Of a stretch of DNA of 48,535 nucleotides, positions 15,308-24,735 are shown piece by piece. Source of the stretch: Pseudomonadota bacterium (GTDB lineage Bacteria > Pseudomonadota > Gammaproteobacteria > Burkholderiales > Thiobacillaceae); contig JAJZPG010000021.1 in assembly GCA_021811235.1 (NCBI GenBank), positions 1 through 48,535 of the forward strand, read 5' to 3'. The notes below the pieces were generated by a model. That model saw only the letters and a list, made by a program, of their open reading frames with translations, was not told the origin of the DNA and did no database searches. The translations under genes were made by a program, and so were the position numbers. How positions within the stretch are numbered: the first letter of the stretch is position 1; every line of letters starts with the position of its first letter.

Positions 15308-15487
15308 ATGAATATCGAACTACTGAAACCTCATACCCATGCCGGCAACAGCTTGGCGCCTGGTGATGTGCTGGACGTCGACGAAGCCACGGCACGTTGG
15401 CTGATCGACGCTGGCGTCGCCAAAGCCACTGACGGACTCCAAGAGTCGACCGGCAAATCGCAACCCACCACACGCAAGGGAGACTAA
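15308..15487 (+). CDS. DUF7210-like small phage protein
   Basis: 59 residues starting MNIELLKPHTHAGNSLAPGD; shorter than the usual ORF cut-off. The motif H-AG-----GD-LDVDEATARWLIDAGVA is that of small phage proteins placed just before the tail tube gene, which I recall as DUF7210. It sits 7 bases after the preceding stop and 2 bases before the tail tube start, so it belongs to the operon. Role unknown; possibly tail assembly. Confidence 0.75.
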   Translation: MNIELLKPHTHAGNSLAPGDVLDVDEATARWLIDAGVAKATDGLQESTGKSQPTTRKGD

Positions 15488-15489
15488 CC

Positions 15490-16242
15490 ATGCCTTACTT
15501 TTCTGGACAGGGGCGCGTCTACATCGGCGCCCGCGACATCACCGGCAAGCCCCAGGGCTTGAACTACGTGGGCAATGTGCCCGAGCTCAAAGTCTCTCTC
15601 TCGGTGGAGACCCTGGAGCACCAGGAGTCGACCAGCGGCCAGCGTCTGACCGACCTGCAGCTGATCAAGACCAAGAAGGGCGAGTTCGCCTGCACGCTGG
15701 AAGAGCTGATCGCGGTCAACCTGGGCTTGGCGTTGTACGGCACGACCACTGACCAGGTCAGCGGCACGGTGACCGCCGAGGTGCTGCCTAACCCCGTCAC
15801 CCTGGGAAGTCTCTACCTGCTGGCCAAGCAGAACGTCTCGACAGTGGTGGTCAAGGATTCCACCGCCACCCCCAAGACGCTGCCGGCAGGCCAGTACACC
15901 CTCAACGCCAAGCATGGTTCGCTGGCGATCAACGACAAGACCACCGGCGGCCCCTACGTGGAGCCGTTCAAGGTGGACTATGCCTACGGCGCCGCCCAGA
16001 GCACGGCGATGTTCACCCAGCCGCTGCCCGAGCGCTGGGTGCGCTTCGAAGGTCTGAACACGGCGGATGGCAACCGCGAGGTCGTGATCGATCTCTACCG
16101 CGTGGCGATCAATCCGGCCAAGGAGCTCTCGGTCATCACCGACGAACTGCTCAAGTTCGAGCTGTCGGGCCAGGTACTGGCCGACACGCTGAAACCCGCG
16201 ACCGGCGACCTGGGCCAGTTCGGCCGCATCGTGCTGCTGTGA
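15490..16242 (+). CDS. Major tail tube protein (gpV-like)
   Basis: 250 residues of mostly beta character, with no Cys-rich or enzymatic motifs apart from one CTLEELIAVNLG segment. It starts MPYFSGQGRVYIGARDITGK, typical of siphophage tube proteins of this lineage, and ends in a helix plus strand (GDLGQFGRIVLL). AAGGGAG precedes the start. It would polymerise into the tail tube. The two following chaperone genes and the tape measure gene support the assignment. Confidence 0.9.
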   Translation: MPYFSGQGRVYIGARDITGKPQGLNYVGNVPELKVSLSVETLEHQESTSGQRLTDLQLIKTKKGEFACTLEELIAVNLGLALYGTTTDQVSGTVTAEVLPNPVTLGSLYLLAKQNVSTVVVKDSTATPKTLPAGQYTLNAKHGSLAINDKTTGGPYVEPFKVDYAYGAAQSTAMFTQPLPERWVRFEGLNTADGNREVVIDLYRVAINPAKELSVITDELLKFELSGQVLADTLKPATGDLGQFGRIVLL

Positions 16243-16250
16243 GGTGAATG

Positions 16251-16649
16251 ATGAGCGACTTCGATGCATTTCCTCCCGCTCCGCAATCCCTGGCAATCGC
16301 GGGTATCGCGCTGGAGATCACACCGATTCGTGTCGGCGAAATCCCGGCGCTCCTTGCTGCGGTTCGACCCTTCGCGCACCGGTTGGTCGACGGCGAGCCG
16401 GATTGGCTCGAACTGCTGGCCGACCACGGCGAAGCGCTGATCAAAGCAATCGCCGTGGCCTCGCGCCAGCCCCAGGACTGGGTGGCGGCATTGACGATGG
16501 ACGATGCCATACGCCTGGCCACCACCTTGTTCGAGGTGAATGCGGATTTTTTCGTGCAGCGGGTGGTGCCGACGATTCAGCACGCCGCCGCCCGGATCAA
16601 CGCGCAAATGAGCGGCCCCTTGGCTGGGCTCACGCCATCCACCGTTTGA
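16251..16649 (+). CDS. Tail assembly chaperone (gpG-like)
   Basis: 132 residues. Two adjacent ATGs (16248 and 16251) are possible; the second has better spacing from GAGG at 16241. The protein is acidic and helical (GEIPALLAAVRPFAHRLVDGE; DWVAALTMDDAIRLATTLFEV), as expected for gpG-type chaperones that coat the tape measure protein. It is followed by an overlapping frame displaced by -1, the classic G/GT arrangement of long-tailed phages. It resembles proteins annotated DUF6631; I am less sure of that label than of the role. Confidence 0.8.
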   Translation: MSDFDAFPPAPQSLAIAGIALEITPIRVGEIPALLAAVRPFAHRLVDGEPDWLELLADHGEALIKAIAVASRQPQDWVAALTMDDAIRLATTLFEVNADFFVQRVVPTIQHAAARINAQMSGPLAGLTPSTV

Positions 16650-16837
16650 TTCATGCCGGACACCGACTGCCGGATGTCCTGGACTACACGCTGGCCCAGC
16701 TGACTGCCTTTCTCGATGCGGAAACACAACGAGATCGCGAGCACGCGGGCCTGCTACTTGGCCTGACCGCTGTGGCCTGCCAGGGCGACAAGCGATCCAT
16801 CGAGCGATTGCAGCGGGAGTTGGACCGTGCGGATTGA
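16616..16837 (+). CDS. Tail chaperone extension (gpT-like), -1 frame
   Basis: About 70 residues in the -1 frame relative to the upstream chaperone (GWAHAIHRLIHAGHRLPDVL, then YTLAQLTAFLDAETQRDREH). Such T domains are normally made as a G-T fusion by programmed -1 frameshifting, recruiting tail tube subunits to the tape measure. The shift would occur before 16649. I see no canonical X XXY YYZ heptamer, only CCCC at 16616-16619. A TTG at 16646 overlapping the TGA is an alternative reinitiation site, but the coding pattern (AIHRLIHAGH) begins before it, favouring a fusion. The interval given is the part read in the shifted frame. Confidence 0.7.
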   Translation, partial: PLGWAHAIHRLIHAGHRLPDVLDYTLAQLTAFLDAETQRDREHAGLLLGLTAVACQGDKRSIERLQRELDRAD

Positions 16838-17468
16838 TCTGACGACTGCCGGGCTGTTCGATGCCCGGCAATTCAATGCCTGGTCCACCCAGCGCCGTGA
16901 TGCCATTCGCGCGGCGCTGAAGCGCGGCATGCAATCGGGTGGGCGCGAAGTACGCGACGCCGCGCGCATACAGATGCGCGGTGCCTTCAACGTCAAGCGC
17001 AACAGCTTCATCTCCTCGATGCAGGCCAAGGTGCTGGACAAGAAGACCGATCGGCTGCCGGCCTTGCTGATCGGCAGCAAGATTCCCTGGCTGGGTCTGC
17101 ACGAAAAAGGCGGAACTGTCTCGGGCAATCTGCTGATCCCGTTACTTCCGGGGCGAATCGGACCGAAGCGCTTCAAGTCCGTCATCGATGGTCTGCTGCG
17201 ATCAGGAAATGCCTTTTTCGTCGAGAAGAACGGCAAGGTCTTCTTGATGGCCGAGAACATCCGCGAGAACGCATCCCAACTCAACCGCTTCAAGCGGGCC
17301 GAGCGTGCGCGCACCGGAGCCAAACAGATCAAACGTGGCCAGGAGATCCCGATCGCCGTGCTGGTCAAGTCCGTTTCGCTCAAGCGGCGACTGGACCTGA
17401 CCGGTGCCGTGCAGCGTTCCCTACCGCGCTTGGCAAGCGCAATCCAAAAAGAACTGACGAAATCCTGA
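16827..17468 (+). CDS. DUF6441 family minor tail protein
   Basis: 213 residues from a GTG start at 16827, overlapping the chaperone extension by 11 bases. Strongly conserved-looking segments (ALKRGMQSGGREVRDAARIQ; LLIGSKIPWLGLHEKGG; RSGNAFFVEKNGKVFLMAEN; TGAKQIKRGQEIPIAVLV) match what I recall of DUF6441, found next to the tape measure gene in many proteobacterial siphophages. Basic overall. Probably a structural or assembly protein of the tail tip; no enzymatic motif. Confidence 0.82.
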   Translation: MRIDLTTAGLFDARQFNAWSTQRRDAIRAALKRGMQSGGREVRDAARIQMRGAFNVKRNSFISSMQAKVLDKKTDRLPALLIGSKIPWLGLHEKGGTVSGNLLIPLLPGRIGPKRFKSVIDGLLRSGNAFFVEKNGKVFLMAENIRENASQLNRFKRAERARTGAKQIKRGQEIPIAVLVKSVSLKRRLDLTGAVQRSLPRLASAIQKELTKS

Positions 17469-20155
17469 TGGCCAACAACCGCGCCCAACTCCTGATCACT
17501 GCCGTCGACCAGACCCGTGGCGCCTTCGATTCCATCAAGCGCAATCTGGGTGACCTGGGTAACGCAGCGCGATCCATCAACGGACTGCTGGGCACGCTGG
17601 GTCTGGCTGTATCAGCAGCCGGCCTCGGCGCGATGGTCAAGGCTTCACTGGATTCGGCCGACTCGCTGTCCAAGCTGTCGCAGCGGGTTGGGATTACCGT
17701 CGAATCGCTGTCGACCCTGATCCCTGTCGCGGATCTCGCCGGCGTCTCGGGAGAGAAGTTCGAAGGTGGTCTGCGCAAGCTCGCCACCCGCATGCTGGAT
17801 GCCGCGACCGGATCGGACGAGGCTGCGCGTAGTTTCGCTGCGATTGGCATCGCCATCCAGAACCAGGATGGGACGCTGCGCGCGACGGATCAGGTCCTGC
17901 TCGACCTGACCGACCGCTTCAAGGCGATGCCCGACGGTGCCGAAAAGACGGCGCTTGCGGTGGATCTGTTCGGGAAGTCGGGCGCCGACCTCATTCCCTT
18001 CCTCAATCAGGGGCGAGATGGCGTCGAAGCGTTGACTGCCGAACTGCAGGCGCTGGGCGTGCAGATTGGCGGCGACACCGCCGTGCAGGCCGAGGTGTTC
18101 AACGACTCGCTCGCCAAGGTGCGGCTGGCGATCTCCAGCATCGGTAACCGGGTCATCGAAGCCTTCCTGCCGGCCATGAACGAGATGGCCAATGGGATGG
18201 TGGAGTCTGCAAAACAAGGCGGTTCGCTGCGCGCCATCCTGGACGGCGTGGTCCTGGTCCTGAAAACCCTGGCGCTGGGTGCCGCCACCGTCGGCAAGTC
18301 CTTCGTGGCGCTGGGCGAAGCCATTGGGGCCGGCATGGCGGCCGCCGTCGAGGCGCTGTCGGGCAACGTGTCCGGCGCGAAAGCCATCATCACGGAACTC
18401 AAGGGCAGCCTGGTTCAGCGCCTGGACGAATTGGCGAGCTTCCGCGACAGCCTGTTCGACCCGAAGCCGATTGAAGTGCGTGCGCCGGCAATCGTTGCCG
18501 ATCCTACTCTGATCGATCGTCTGCGCACTCCAGGAAGGGCCTCCGGAGACAATGGGGCTGCCCGGTTGGCGTTGGCCAAGGCACTGGCCGATGCCGAGCT
18601 GAAGCTGCTCAAAGATGCGCTGGATCGGCAATCACGCGACCTCGACGAGGCGCTCGATGGGCGCTTGATCTCGTTGGCGGACTACTACGCCGCCAAGAGC
18701 GCATTGGAAACCCGCGAGATCGATGCGGAGATCACCCGCACGCAGACCTTGCTGACCGAGCAGCAGCGTATCGCTGCAGCAGGATCTGACGAGGGTGCGC
18801 GGCTAAAAGCCCGAGCCGAGGTAGCCAAGATCGAGGCCGATCTCATCGTGCTCAACAACAAACGGGCCGATGTCGAGGTCGCCAACGCGCGCAAGGCGGC
18901 CGATGCCGAACGAGAGCTGGCCGACGCGCTGACCCAGGCCCGCGAGGAACTGGCACAAATCACAGGACAAGCCAGTGCCGCCGATCGTCAAGCCGCGATC
19001 GAGCGCGGTTACCGGGATCTCAAGGCCCGACTGCTGGCCGAGAACGATGCCGACGGCGTGTCGCTGATCGATCGGCTGATCGACGTAAAAGCGGCGCAAG
19101 CCAACCTGGCGGCACTGGAAGTCGAGTGGCGGCTGGTGACCGAACGATTGCGCAATGCGCAAGAAGCCATTCAAACCCAGCAGCAGGCGGGATTGCTGAC
19201 TGAAGCCCAGGCCCGTCAGCAGATCGTCGCCCTGCAGCAGCAATCGGCCATCGAGATGGAACGTCTGCTGCCGACCATGCAGCAAACAGCACAAGCCATC
19301 GGTCCCGATGCGGCCGTTCGGGTACAGGCATGGCGCAACGAGCTGGAACGCACCAAGCTGGTCGTCGATGAAATGGCGCCGCTGTGGAACCGCATCGGCG
19401 AGAGCTTTGGCGGCGCGCTCAACGGGATGATCACCAGTGCGCAAACCTGGCGCAGCGCTCTCGCCACTATCTTCCAGCAGGTGGCCGATGCCTTCTTGCA
19501 GCAGATCGTCATACAGCCTTTCCAGCAGTGGATCGCCATGCAGGCGCGGATGCTGGCGATCAAGCTGGGCTTCGTGCAGCAGGAACAGGCTGTGGACGCG
19601 GCGGCCAGCGCCACGACCGTCGCACAGAAATCGGCGGAAACCACCGCCGTGGTCTCGATGGACGCGGCCAAGGCGGGCGCCGGTGCGGCGGCTTCACAAG
19701 CCTCCATCCCCTATGTGGGGCCGGCGCTTGCGGTAGCGGCGATGGTGGCCATGGTCGCGGCGGTGATGGGGCTGCTCGGCAACACGAAGAAATTCGCCTC
19801 GGGTGGACTGGTAACGGGTCCTGGTACTTCGACCTCCGATTCGATCCCGGCGCGTCTGTCCGCCGGTGAATTCGTCATGAATGCCGCTGCGGTGAAACGT
19901 GTCGGCGTGGATTTCCTGCACTCCATCAACGGCCTGTCGTCCGGGCCGAGAGTTTCCGGCCACACCCTGGCCTTTGCCGCCGGTGGTCTGGTGCCGGAAG
20001 CACCGTCCCAGCAGGCACAAGGGCAAGCGGTGCGCATCGTCAACGTCATCGACCCGGCGATGGCCGCCGATTATCTCAACTCGTCCTCGGGCGAGAAAAC
20101 CATTCTCAACATTCTGCAACGCAACGCGGGCGCGGTGCGGCAGGTGCTGAGCTGA
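17468..20155 (+). CDS. Tail tape measure protein
   Basis: 895 residues. The N-terminus is TMP-like (ITAVDQTRGAFDSIKRNLGD). A hydrophobic stretch (LLGTLGLAVSAAGLGAMV) and long Ala/Glu/Arg-rich coiled-coil helices follow over roughly 370-600. A second hydrophobic segment is near 770 (YVGPALAVAAMVAMVAAVMG), and a glycine-rich C-terminus has the SGGLVTGPGTSTSDSIPARL pattern common to tape measures. It sets tail length; at about 0.15 nm per residue the tail would be near 130 nm. Its position after the chaperone pair fits. Start overlaps the DUF6441 stop by one base. Confidence 0.95.
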   Translation: MANNRAQLLITAVDQTRGAFDSIKRNLGDLGNAARSINGLLGTLGLAVSAAGLGAMVKASLDSADSLSKLSQRVGITVESLSTLIPVADLAGVSGEKFEGGLRKLATRMLDAATGSDEAARSFAAIGIAIQNQDGTLRATDQVLLDLTDRFKAMPDGAEKTALAVDLFGKSGADLIPFLNQGRDGVEALTAELQALGVQIGGDTAVQAEVFNDSLAKVRLAISSIGNRVIEAFLPAMNEMANGMVESAKQGGSLRAILDGVVLVLKTLALGAATVGKSFVALGEAIGAGMAAAVEALSGNVSGAKAIITELKGSLVQRLDELASFRDSLFDPKPIEVRAPAIVADPTLIDRLRTPGRASGDNGAARLALAKALADAELKLLKDALDRQSRDLDEALDGRLISLADYYAAKSALETREIDAEITRTQTLLTEQQRIAAAGSDEGARLKARAEVAKIEADLIVLNNKRADVEVANARKAADAERELADALTQAREELAQITGQASAADRQAAIERGYRDLKARLLAENDADGVSLIDRLIDVKAAQANLAALEVEWRLVTERLRNAQEAIQTQQQAGLLTEAQARQQIVALQQQSAIEMERLLPTMQQTAQAIGPDAAVRVQAWRNELERTKLVVDEMAPLWNRIGESFGGALNGMITSAQTWRSALATIFQQVADAFLQQIVIQPFQQWIAMQARMLAIKLGFVQQEQAVDAAASATTVAQKSAETTAVVSMDAAKAGAGAAASQASIPYVGPALAVAAMVAMVAAVMGLLGNTKKFASGGLVTGPGTSTSDSIPARLSAGEFVMNAAAVKRVGVDFLHSINGLSSGPRVSGHTLAFAAGGLVPEAPSQQAQGQAVRIVNVIDPAMAADYLNSSSGEKTILNILQRNAGAVRQVLS

Positions 20156-20187
20156 CCGAAATACCGTATCCAGCAAGGACCACACAC

Positions 20188-21018
20188 ATGACGGCCTACG
20201 TCGGCTTCGTCGACAACTCGACGATGCTCGCCCACCACAAGATGCTCGAAACGATTCGGGATGTCTGTCTGGCCGAGGGTTGGACCATCCTCCGGTACGA
20301 CACGGCCATCACGAACCGTGAACTGCTCATGATGGCACCCGGCCTATCGGGCACCGAGCAGATCTTCTGCGGCGTCTACTGCTACCAGGACAGCAACGCG
20401 GACTACTACAACCTGGCGGTGGCGACCATGAAGGGCTATGTCGCCGCCAACTCGTTCCTGACCCAGCCGGGCATCTCGCCGGTGCTCGGTGTGCCCGCCC
20501 ACAACCAACGCATCGACTATTGGCTCTCGGTGAATGGGCAGCGGCTGAATGTGGCGATGAAGGTCGGTACGCCGGTCTACGAATCCTTCGGGATCGGCAA
20601 ATTCTTCCCCTACGCGTCACCTGGCCAGTATCCCCAGCCATTATTCGCGGCCGGCATGCTGACCAGCGCATCGGCCACGCGCTACTCCGAGACGACCCAC
20701 ACCATGCCGTGGAAAGGCAATCGCAACAACCTGCGCATGCATTTCAACGACGGCACCTGGAAGGCGCCGCTCGCCACGCCATGGGGCCAATCGACGATGG
20801 CCAATGCGTGCCGACCGGCGGAGACCACTTACGCACTCTACCCAGTGATGCTCTATGACTCCGGAAACATCTACGGCGCACTGGACGGGATCTATCACAT
20901 CACCGGCTTCGACAACGTCGTCGAGAACACCCTCGTCATCGACGGCAAGAACTACGTCGTCATCCAGGACGTCGGCCGCACGTCGTTTGGCGACTACATC
21001 GCGCTGGAGCTCTCCTGA
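20188..21018 (+). CDS. Putative virion protein
   Basis: 276 residues beginning MTAYVGFVDNSTMLAHHKML. It has an N-terminal alpha/beta part (IRDVCLAEGWTILRYD) and then beta-rich sequence with many Tyr, Asn and Gly (NADYYNLAVATMKGYVA; HTMPWKGNRNNLRMHFND). I do not recognise a catalytic motif. Position between tape measure and hub genes and coupling (TGATG) to a similar-sized gene suggest a tail-tip or adhesion component. Both proteins share an early 'gW' segment after a helix and a C-terminal beta region, so they may be distant paralogues. Confidence 0.6.
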   Translation: MTAYVGFVDNSTMLAHHKMLETIRDVCLAEGWTILRYDTAITNRELLMMAPGLSGTEQIFCGVYCYQDSNADYYNLAVATMKGYVAANSFLTQPGISPVLGVPAHNQRIDYWLSVNGQRLNVAMKVGTPVYESFGIGKFFPYASPGQYPQPLFAAGMLTSASATRYSETTHTMPWKGNRNNLRMHFNDGTWKAPLATPWGQSTMANACRPAETTYALYPVMLYDSGNIYGALDGIYHITGFDNVVENTLVIDGKNYVVIQDVGRTSFGDYIALELS

Positions 21019-21950
21019 TGCCTTACGTCACCGGGCTGGCCAACAGCGCCAGCGATCTGCTCAATGCCGTGGTCACTGCCGGAACCGACAACGGTTGGTC
21101 CTGGGACGCCGGCAACAGCATGCTCTACAAGGGCGACATCTACGGTCGCCTGACGGTCAGCGGCTTGAACCTCCTGGTGCAGGCCGCCCTTGGCTACTCC
21201 GGCGCCACGCTGAACACGCCAGCCGCCAAACTGGTCGGCATCACCAACCGGCTGGGGCAGGCGGGCAACACGCTGCTGAGCTACCCCGTGACCTACCACA
21301 TCTTCGTGCACACGGCCCCGGACGACATCATTGTGGCCGTCAACTACCAGGTGATGTGGTGGCAATGGCTGGCGATCGGCCAGGCCCGCGGCTTTGGCGT
21401 GCTCGGCAATGCCATCTGGCATTGGGGCACCGCGACCTCCGACATCAGCACCAGCGCTGGCGTGGCGATCGACTCGAATGGCAGCACCGGCAGCGGTGGC
21501 GGCAACACCTCGGGCGCACCGTTCTGGCAATCCAACGACACCACTGGTGTCCAGAACAGCTCGATCTACCTGAACTTCAACGGTCACGGCTGGTGGAACA
21601 ACCCCGTGGGCGTCTCCACGGCGAATCCGAATAATGCCCGCGCCACCATCGCGGTTCCCACGCTGCTGCTGACCCAGCCGAACAACTGGAACGGAGAGGC
21701 CGTGCTGACGCGCATCCACATCATGGCGGCGCAGCCCTCCAGCTTCTGGTCGCATGTCGCGGAGCTTCCGCATCTGCGGATGACGCGCAACGACAACATC
21801 GATGACGGCCAGATCCTGACGCTCGGCTCGGAGCGCTGGTTCATCGCGCCGGTGTATCGAAAAAACACCGCGAGCCGAGCCGCGTCGCCCTACAACGGCG
21901 CGACCCACTCGGGAACGATCGCGATGGCCGTCCGCTACGACGGCCCCTGA
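21018..21950 (+). CDS. Putative virion protein, possible paralogue of the preceding gene
   Basis: 310 residues, MPYVTGLANSASDLLNAVVT then NGWSWD, parallel to the N-terminal layout of its neighbour (helix, then a Trp-containing strand). The middle is rich in Asn, Ser, Thr, Gly and Trp (NSSIYLNFNGHGWWNNPVG), typical of beta-structured phage surface proteins. It contains a glycine/serine linker near residue 155. No enzymatic signature. Likely part of the tail tip or a side fiber; this is inference from composition and location. Confidence 0.6.
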   Translation: MPYVTGLANSASDLLNAVVTAGTDNGWSWDAGNSMLYKGDIYGRLTVSGLNLLVQAALGYSGATLNTPAAKLVGITNRLGQAGNTLLSYPVTYHIFVHTAPDDIIVAVNYQVMWWQWLAIGQARGFGVLGNAIWHWGTATSDISTSAGVAIDSNGSTGSGGGNTSGAPFWQSNDTTGVQNSSIYLNFNGHGWWNNPVGVSTANPNNARATIAVPTLLLTQPNNWNGEAVLTRIHIMAAQPSSFWSHVAELPHLRMTRNDNIDDGQILTLGSERWFIAPVYRKNTASRAASPYNGATHSGTIAMAVRYDGP

Positions 21951-21983
21951 TCCTCCACATTTACCTCAACCGAGAGCTTTGAC

Positions 21984-23675
21984 ATGCCCGTCCTGACAGG
22001 CATGGTGCTCGATCGCGCCCAGGCTGGCTCACTGAACCCGCTCCTGAGCATCGACGGGTATCAGGTTGCCGCGATCTATCCGTACACCGCCAGCGATTCG
22101 CCACGGGCGGAGAATGGAGCGCGAAGCTACGCAACCGACATCACGGTTCCTGCGCAGCGGGCGCTGACCGGCATGCAGGTGCCGAGCTACTTCGAGGACT
22201 ACTACTTCCGTGTGCACCTGCTGCCCGGGCGCATCAATCTTGGCAGCCTCGCCTCGGAGCAAAGCCGCACGATCGAGGTCTGGAATGCGAGGCTGACACC
22301 GAACAACCTGGCCTCGATCACCGCCACCGGGGCGGAAGGCATGACGCTGACCGGTCCAGCGCCGGCACCGACCGTGTTTGCCGCCAATGAATCGCGGCTC
22401 TACACACTCGCGGTCACGCCGAATGGTCCGCCTACGGTGAACGCGACGTTCGTTTTCGCGTTTGCCCTCGACAGTTCCACCTTGCAGGCGACCGGGCGTC
22501 GCATCGTCGGTTGGATCATTGCGCCGAACTGGGTACAGCCAGTTGTCGAACGGCTGGAATGGCTCACCGATGTGATGGAGTCTCATGCTGGTTTTGAGCA
22601 GCGCGTGCGTTTGCGCGCCGGGGCCAGGCGCAGCTTCGAGTACAGCGCTCTGGTCGGCTCAGACACCGAGCGCGTGAAGATGGAGAACCTGTTGCTGTCC
22701 TGGCAGGCCCGGGTGTTCGGCTTGCCGCTTTGGACTGATGTCGCGCTTGCAGCAAACCGCATTCCTGCCGGCGCGACGTCCATTTCCGTGACGACTGCGA
22801 ATCGAGACTTTGCCGTCGGCGGCTTGGTGGGACTGGTTCTGGGAACGGAATCCGAGTTCGCTGAGATCACAGCGGTCCTGCCCACGTCGCTGACCATCAA
22901 GAGCCCGCTGGATTCGACCTGGCCGGTTGGCACCAAGATCCTGCCTGTCCAACCTGCACGGGTGCAGAACGAACTCGGCCTGACCTACTTGAGCGATGCC
23001 ATCGGCCGGGCCACAGTCCGCTTCCAACTCGAGGACGAGTGGTTGCTGCCCGCTGCCACCGAGACGTTGGATTACCGGGGCTACCCAGTCCTGCTCACCG
23101 CCACCAATTGGACCGAGGATGTCGACACCGACTACGCACGCAAACTCAACGAACTGGACTTCCTGACAGGCCGACGTGCAACCGATGACCTGTCAGGGAT
23201 TGGCACCGTGCGCCGGACCCATCGCTGGCTGATCAGCGGCCGCGCCGCGATCGCGGCTTTCCGGTCCTGGTTGGCCGCTCGCGCGGGCAGACTGACGGCG
23301 TTCTGGATGCCCAGTTTTCAGTCGGACCTGAAGGTAGTAAGCCCCATCGGCGCCTTCGACTCGGCCATCACCGTGGAGAACCGCACCTACGCCGCCAACG
23401 TGCCGGCCGCCGTTGGGCGACGCGACATCATGATTGCAACAACGTCCGGCAGCCGCTACTACCGGCGCATCACGGGCGCCACAGCTCTTACACCCACCAC
23501 TGAAAGCATCGCCATCGACAGCGTGGTGGGCGTGGCACTGCTGCCAGAGCAGATCCGCCATGTGTCGTTCATGAAGCTGGTGCGCCTGGACAGCGATGCC
23601 ATCGAACTGGCTCACCACACTGACGATATGGCGGAGGTGTCCATCTCCGTCAGAAGCATTCGGGATGACACATGA
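21984..23675 (+). CDS. Baseplate/distal tail hub protein
   Basis: 563 residues beginning MPVLTGMVLDRAQAGSLNPL, all-beta in character. It has repeated strands, a conserved ERLEWLTDVMESHAGFEQRVRLRAGARRSFEYSALVG segment, and ends with the SFMKLVRLDSDAIELAHHTDDMAEV region. This layout fits the large hub or distal tail proteins of siphophages whose next gene is a BR0599/DUF2163 protein, as here. It overlaps that gene by 4 bases (ATGA-type). Structural; probably forms the ring joining tail tube to tip. Confidence 0.7.
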   Translation: MPVLTGMVLDRAQAGSLNPLLSIDGYQVAAIYPYTASDSPRAENGARSYATDITVPAQRALTGMQVPSYFEDYYFRVHLLPGRINLGSLASEQSRTIEVWNARLTPNNLASITATGAEGMTLTGPAPAPTVFAANESRLYTLAVTPNGPPTVNATFVFAFALDSSTLQATGRRIVGWIIAPNWVQPVVERLEWLTDVMESHAGFEQRVRLRAGARRSFEYSALVGSDTERVKMENLLLSWQARVFGLPLWTDVALAANRIPAGATSISVTTANRDFAVGGLVGLVLGTESEFAEITAVLPTSLTIKSPLDSTWPVGTKILPVQPARVQNELGLTYLSDAIGRATVRFQLEDEWLLPAATETLDYRGYPVLLTATNWTEDVDTDYARKLNELDFLTGRRATDDLSGIGTVRRTHRWLISGRAAIAAFRSWLAARAGRLTAFWMPSFQSDLKVVSPIGAFDSAITVENRTYAANVPAAVGRRDIMIATTSGSRYYRRITGATALTPTTESIAIDSVVGVALLPEQIRHVSFMKLVRLDSDAIELAHHTDDMAEVSISVRSIRDDT

Positions 23676-24481
23676 CCTACGCCAGCCGGGAAGCATCCAC
23701 TGACGCCAGCAGTCCAGTGGAGTTGTACGAGTTTCGGCGAGGCGGTGAAACCTGGCGCTACACCAGCGCCGCGCAGGATGCCACCTATGCGACCTACACC
23801 TACAGCGCTGTGCCAATCAGTCGCGGCAGCATCGAACAGACCACGGAGATCGGTAAAGCGGGACTGCGCATCACCTTTGCGCGCGATGTCGAGGTTGCCC
23901 AGGGCTTCATTTCGACACCGCCTTCCGAAGTCACCTTGCTCACGCTGTACCGGCAACATCGCGGTGATGGCGAAACCGTCGCGGTGTGGATGGGTCGTGT
24001 GCTCAACGCAGAATGGCGTGAATCGGTCGTCGAGCTCAACTGCGAACCGGTTTACACCAGCTTGCAGCGCATCGGCCTGCGTCGGCTGTATCAACGCAAC
24101 TGCCCACATGTGCTCTACGGAACGGCGTGCGGGGCGAGCGCGGTCGTGTTCCGGGTCGCTGGGACTGTCACCTCGATTGCCGGCACATTACTGAGTGTTC
24201 CGGCCGCTGCAGGGTATGCCGTCGGGCACTTCGCGGGCGGCTACGCGACCTGGGCGGCCAACGGCCTCACCGAAAAACGCATGATCGTCGGCCACAACGG
24301 CGATGCCATCACTTTGTCGGCCGTGCCGCCGGGACTCGCCATTGGCGATGCCATCTATCTGTACCCCGGCTGCGATCGCACCTTGAATACCTGCCACGCG
24401 AAGTTCGGCAACAGCGCCAACTTCGGTGGCTTCCCATTCATCCCGACGAAGAACCCCTTCGGCGGCAGCCCGATTTACTGA
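23672..24481 (+). CDS. BR0599/DUF2163 family baseplate hub protein
   Basis: 269 residues. The N-terminal part (SSPVELYEFRRGGETWRYTS) and the C-terminal Cys-containing region (RNCPHVLYGTACGAS; LYPGCDRTLNTCHAKFGN; NFGGFPFIPTKNPFGG) are hallmarks of the phage BR0599-like/DUF2163 family, shared with gene transfer agents and siphophages. The spaced cysteines may bind metal or form a cluster as in lambda gpL. It acts in the tail tip between the distal ring and protein J. Confidence 0.9.
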   Translation: MTYASREASTDASSPVELYEFRRGGETWRYTSAAQDATYATYTYSAVPISRGSIEQTTEIGKAGLRITFARDVEVAQGFISTPPSEVTLLTLYRQHRGDGETVAVWMGRVLNAEWRESVVELNCEPVYTSLQRIGLRRLYQRNCPHVLYGTACGASAVVFRVAGTVTSIAGTLLSVPAAAGYAVGHFAGGYATWAANGLTEKRMIVGHNGDAITLSAVPPGLAIGDAIYLYPGCDRTLNTCHAKFGNSANFGGFPFIPTKNPFGGSPIY

Positions 24482-24504
24482 GACCAAGTAGCCGAGGGAT
24501 TCCT

Positions 24505-24735
24505 ATGTGGGCCGCCATTGCCGTTCTGATCGTCAGCGTACTGATTCAGTACGCGTTGCAACCCAAGACACCACAGCCACAAGCGGCTGAACTCAAGGAC
24601 TTCGATGCGCCCACCGCCGATGAGGGCCGCCCTGTGCCGGTCGTGTTCGGCACCGTGCTGGTGAAGAGCGCCAACGTGGTGTGGTACGGCGATTTGCGCA
24701 CCACACCGATCAAATCCAAAGGTGGAAAGAAATGA
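24505..24735 (+). CDS. Small membrane-anchored tail assembly protein
   Basis: 76 residues: an N-terminal hydrophobic helix (MWAAIAVLIVSVLIQYAL) followed by Pro-rich linker and EGRPVPVVFGTVLVKSANVV/WYGD. The VFGTV...NVVWYGD part matches a segment that in other phages opens the tail tip protein. The protein could be a split-off N-terminal piece of the J-type tip complex or a chaperone for it. The stop overlaps the next start (ATGA). Function inferred. Confidence 0.65.
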   Translation: MWAAIAVLIVSVLIQYALQPKTPQPQAAELKDFDAPTADEGRPVPVVFGTVLVKSANVVWYGDLRTTPIKSKGGKK

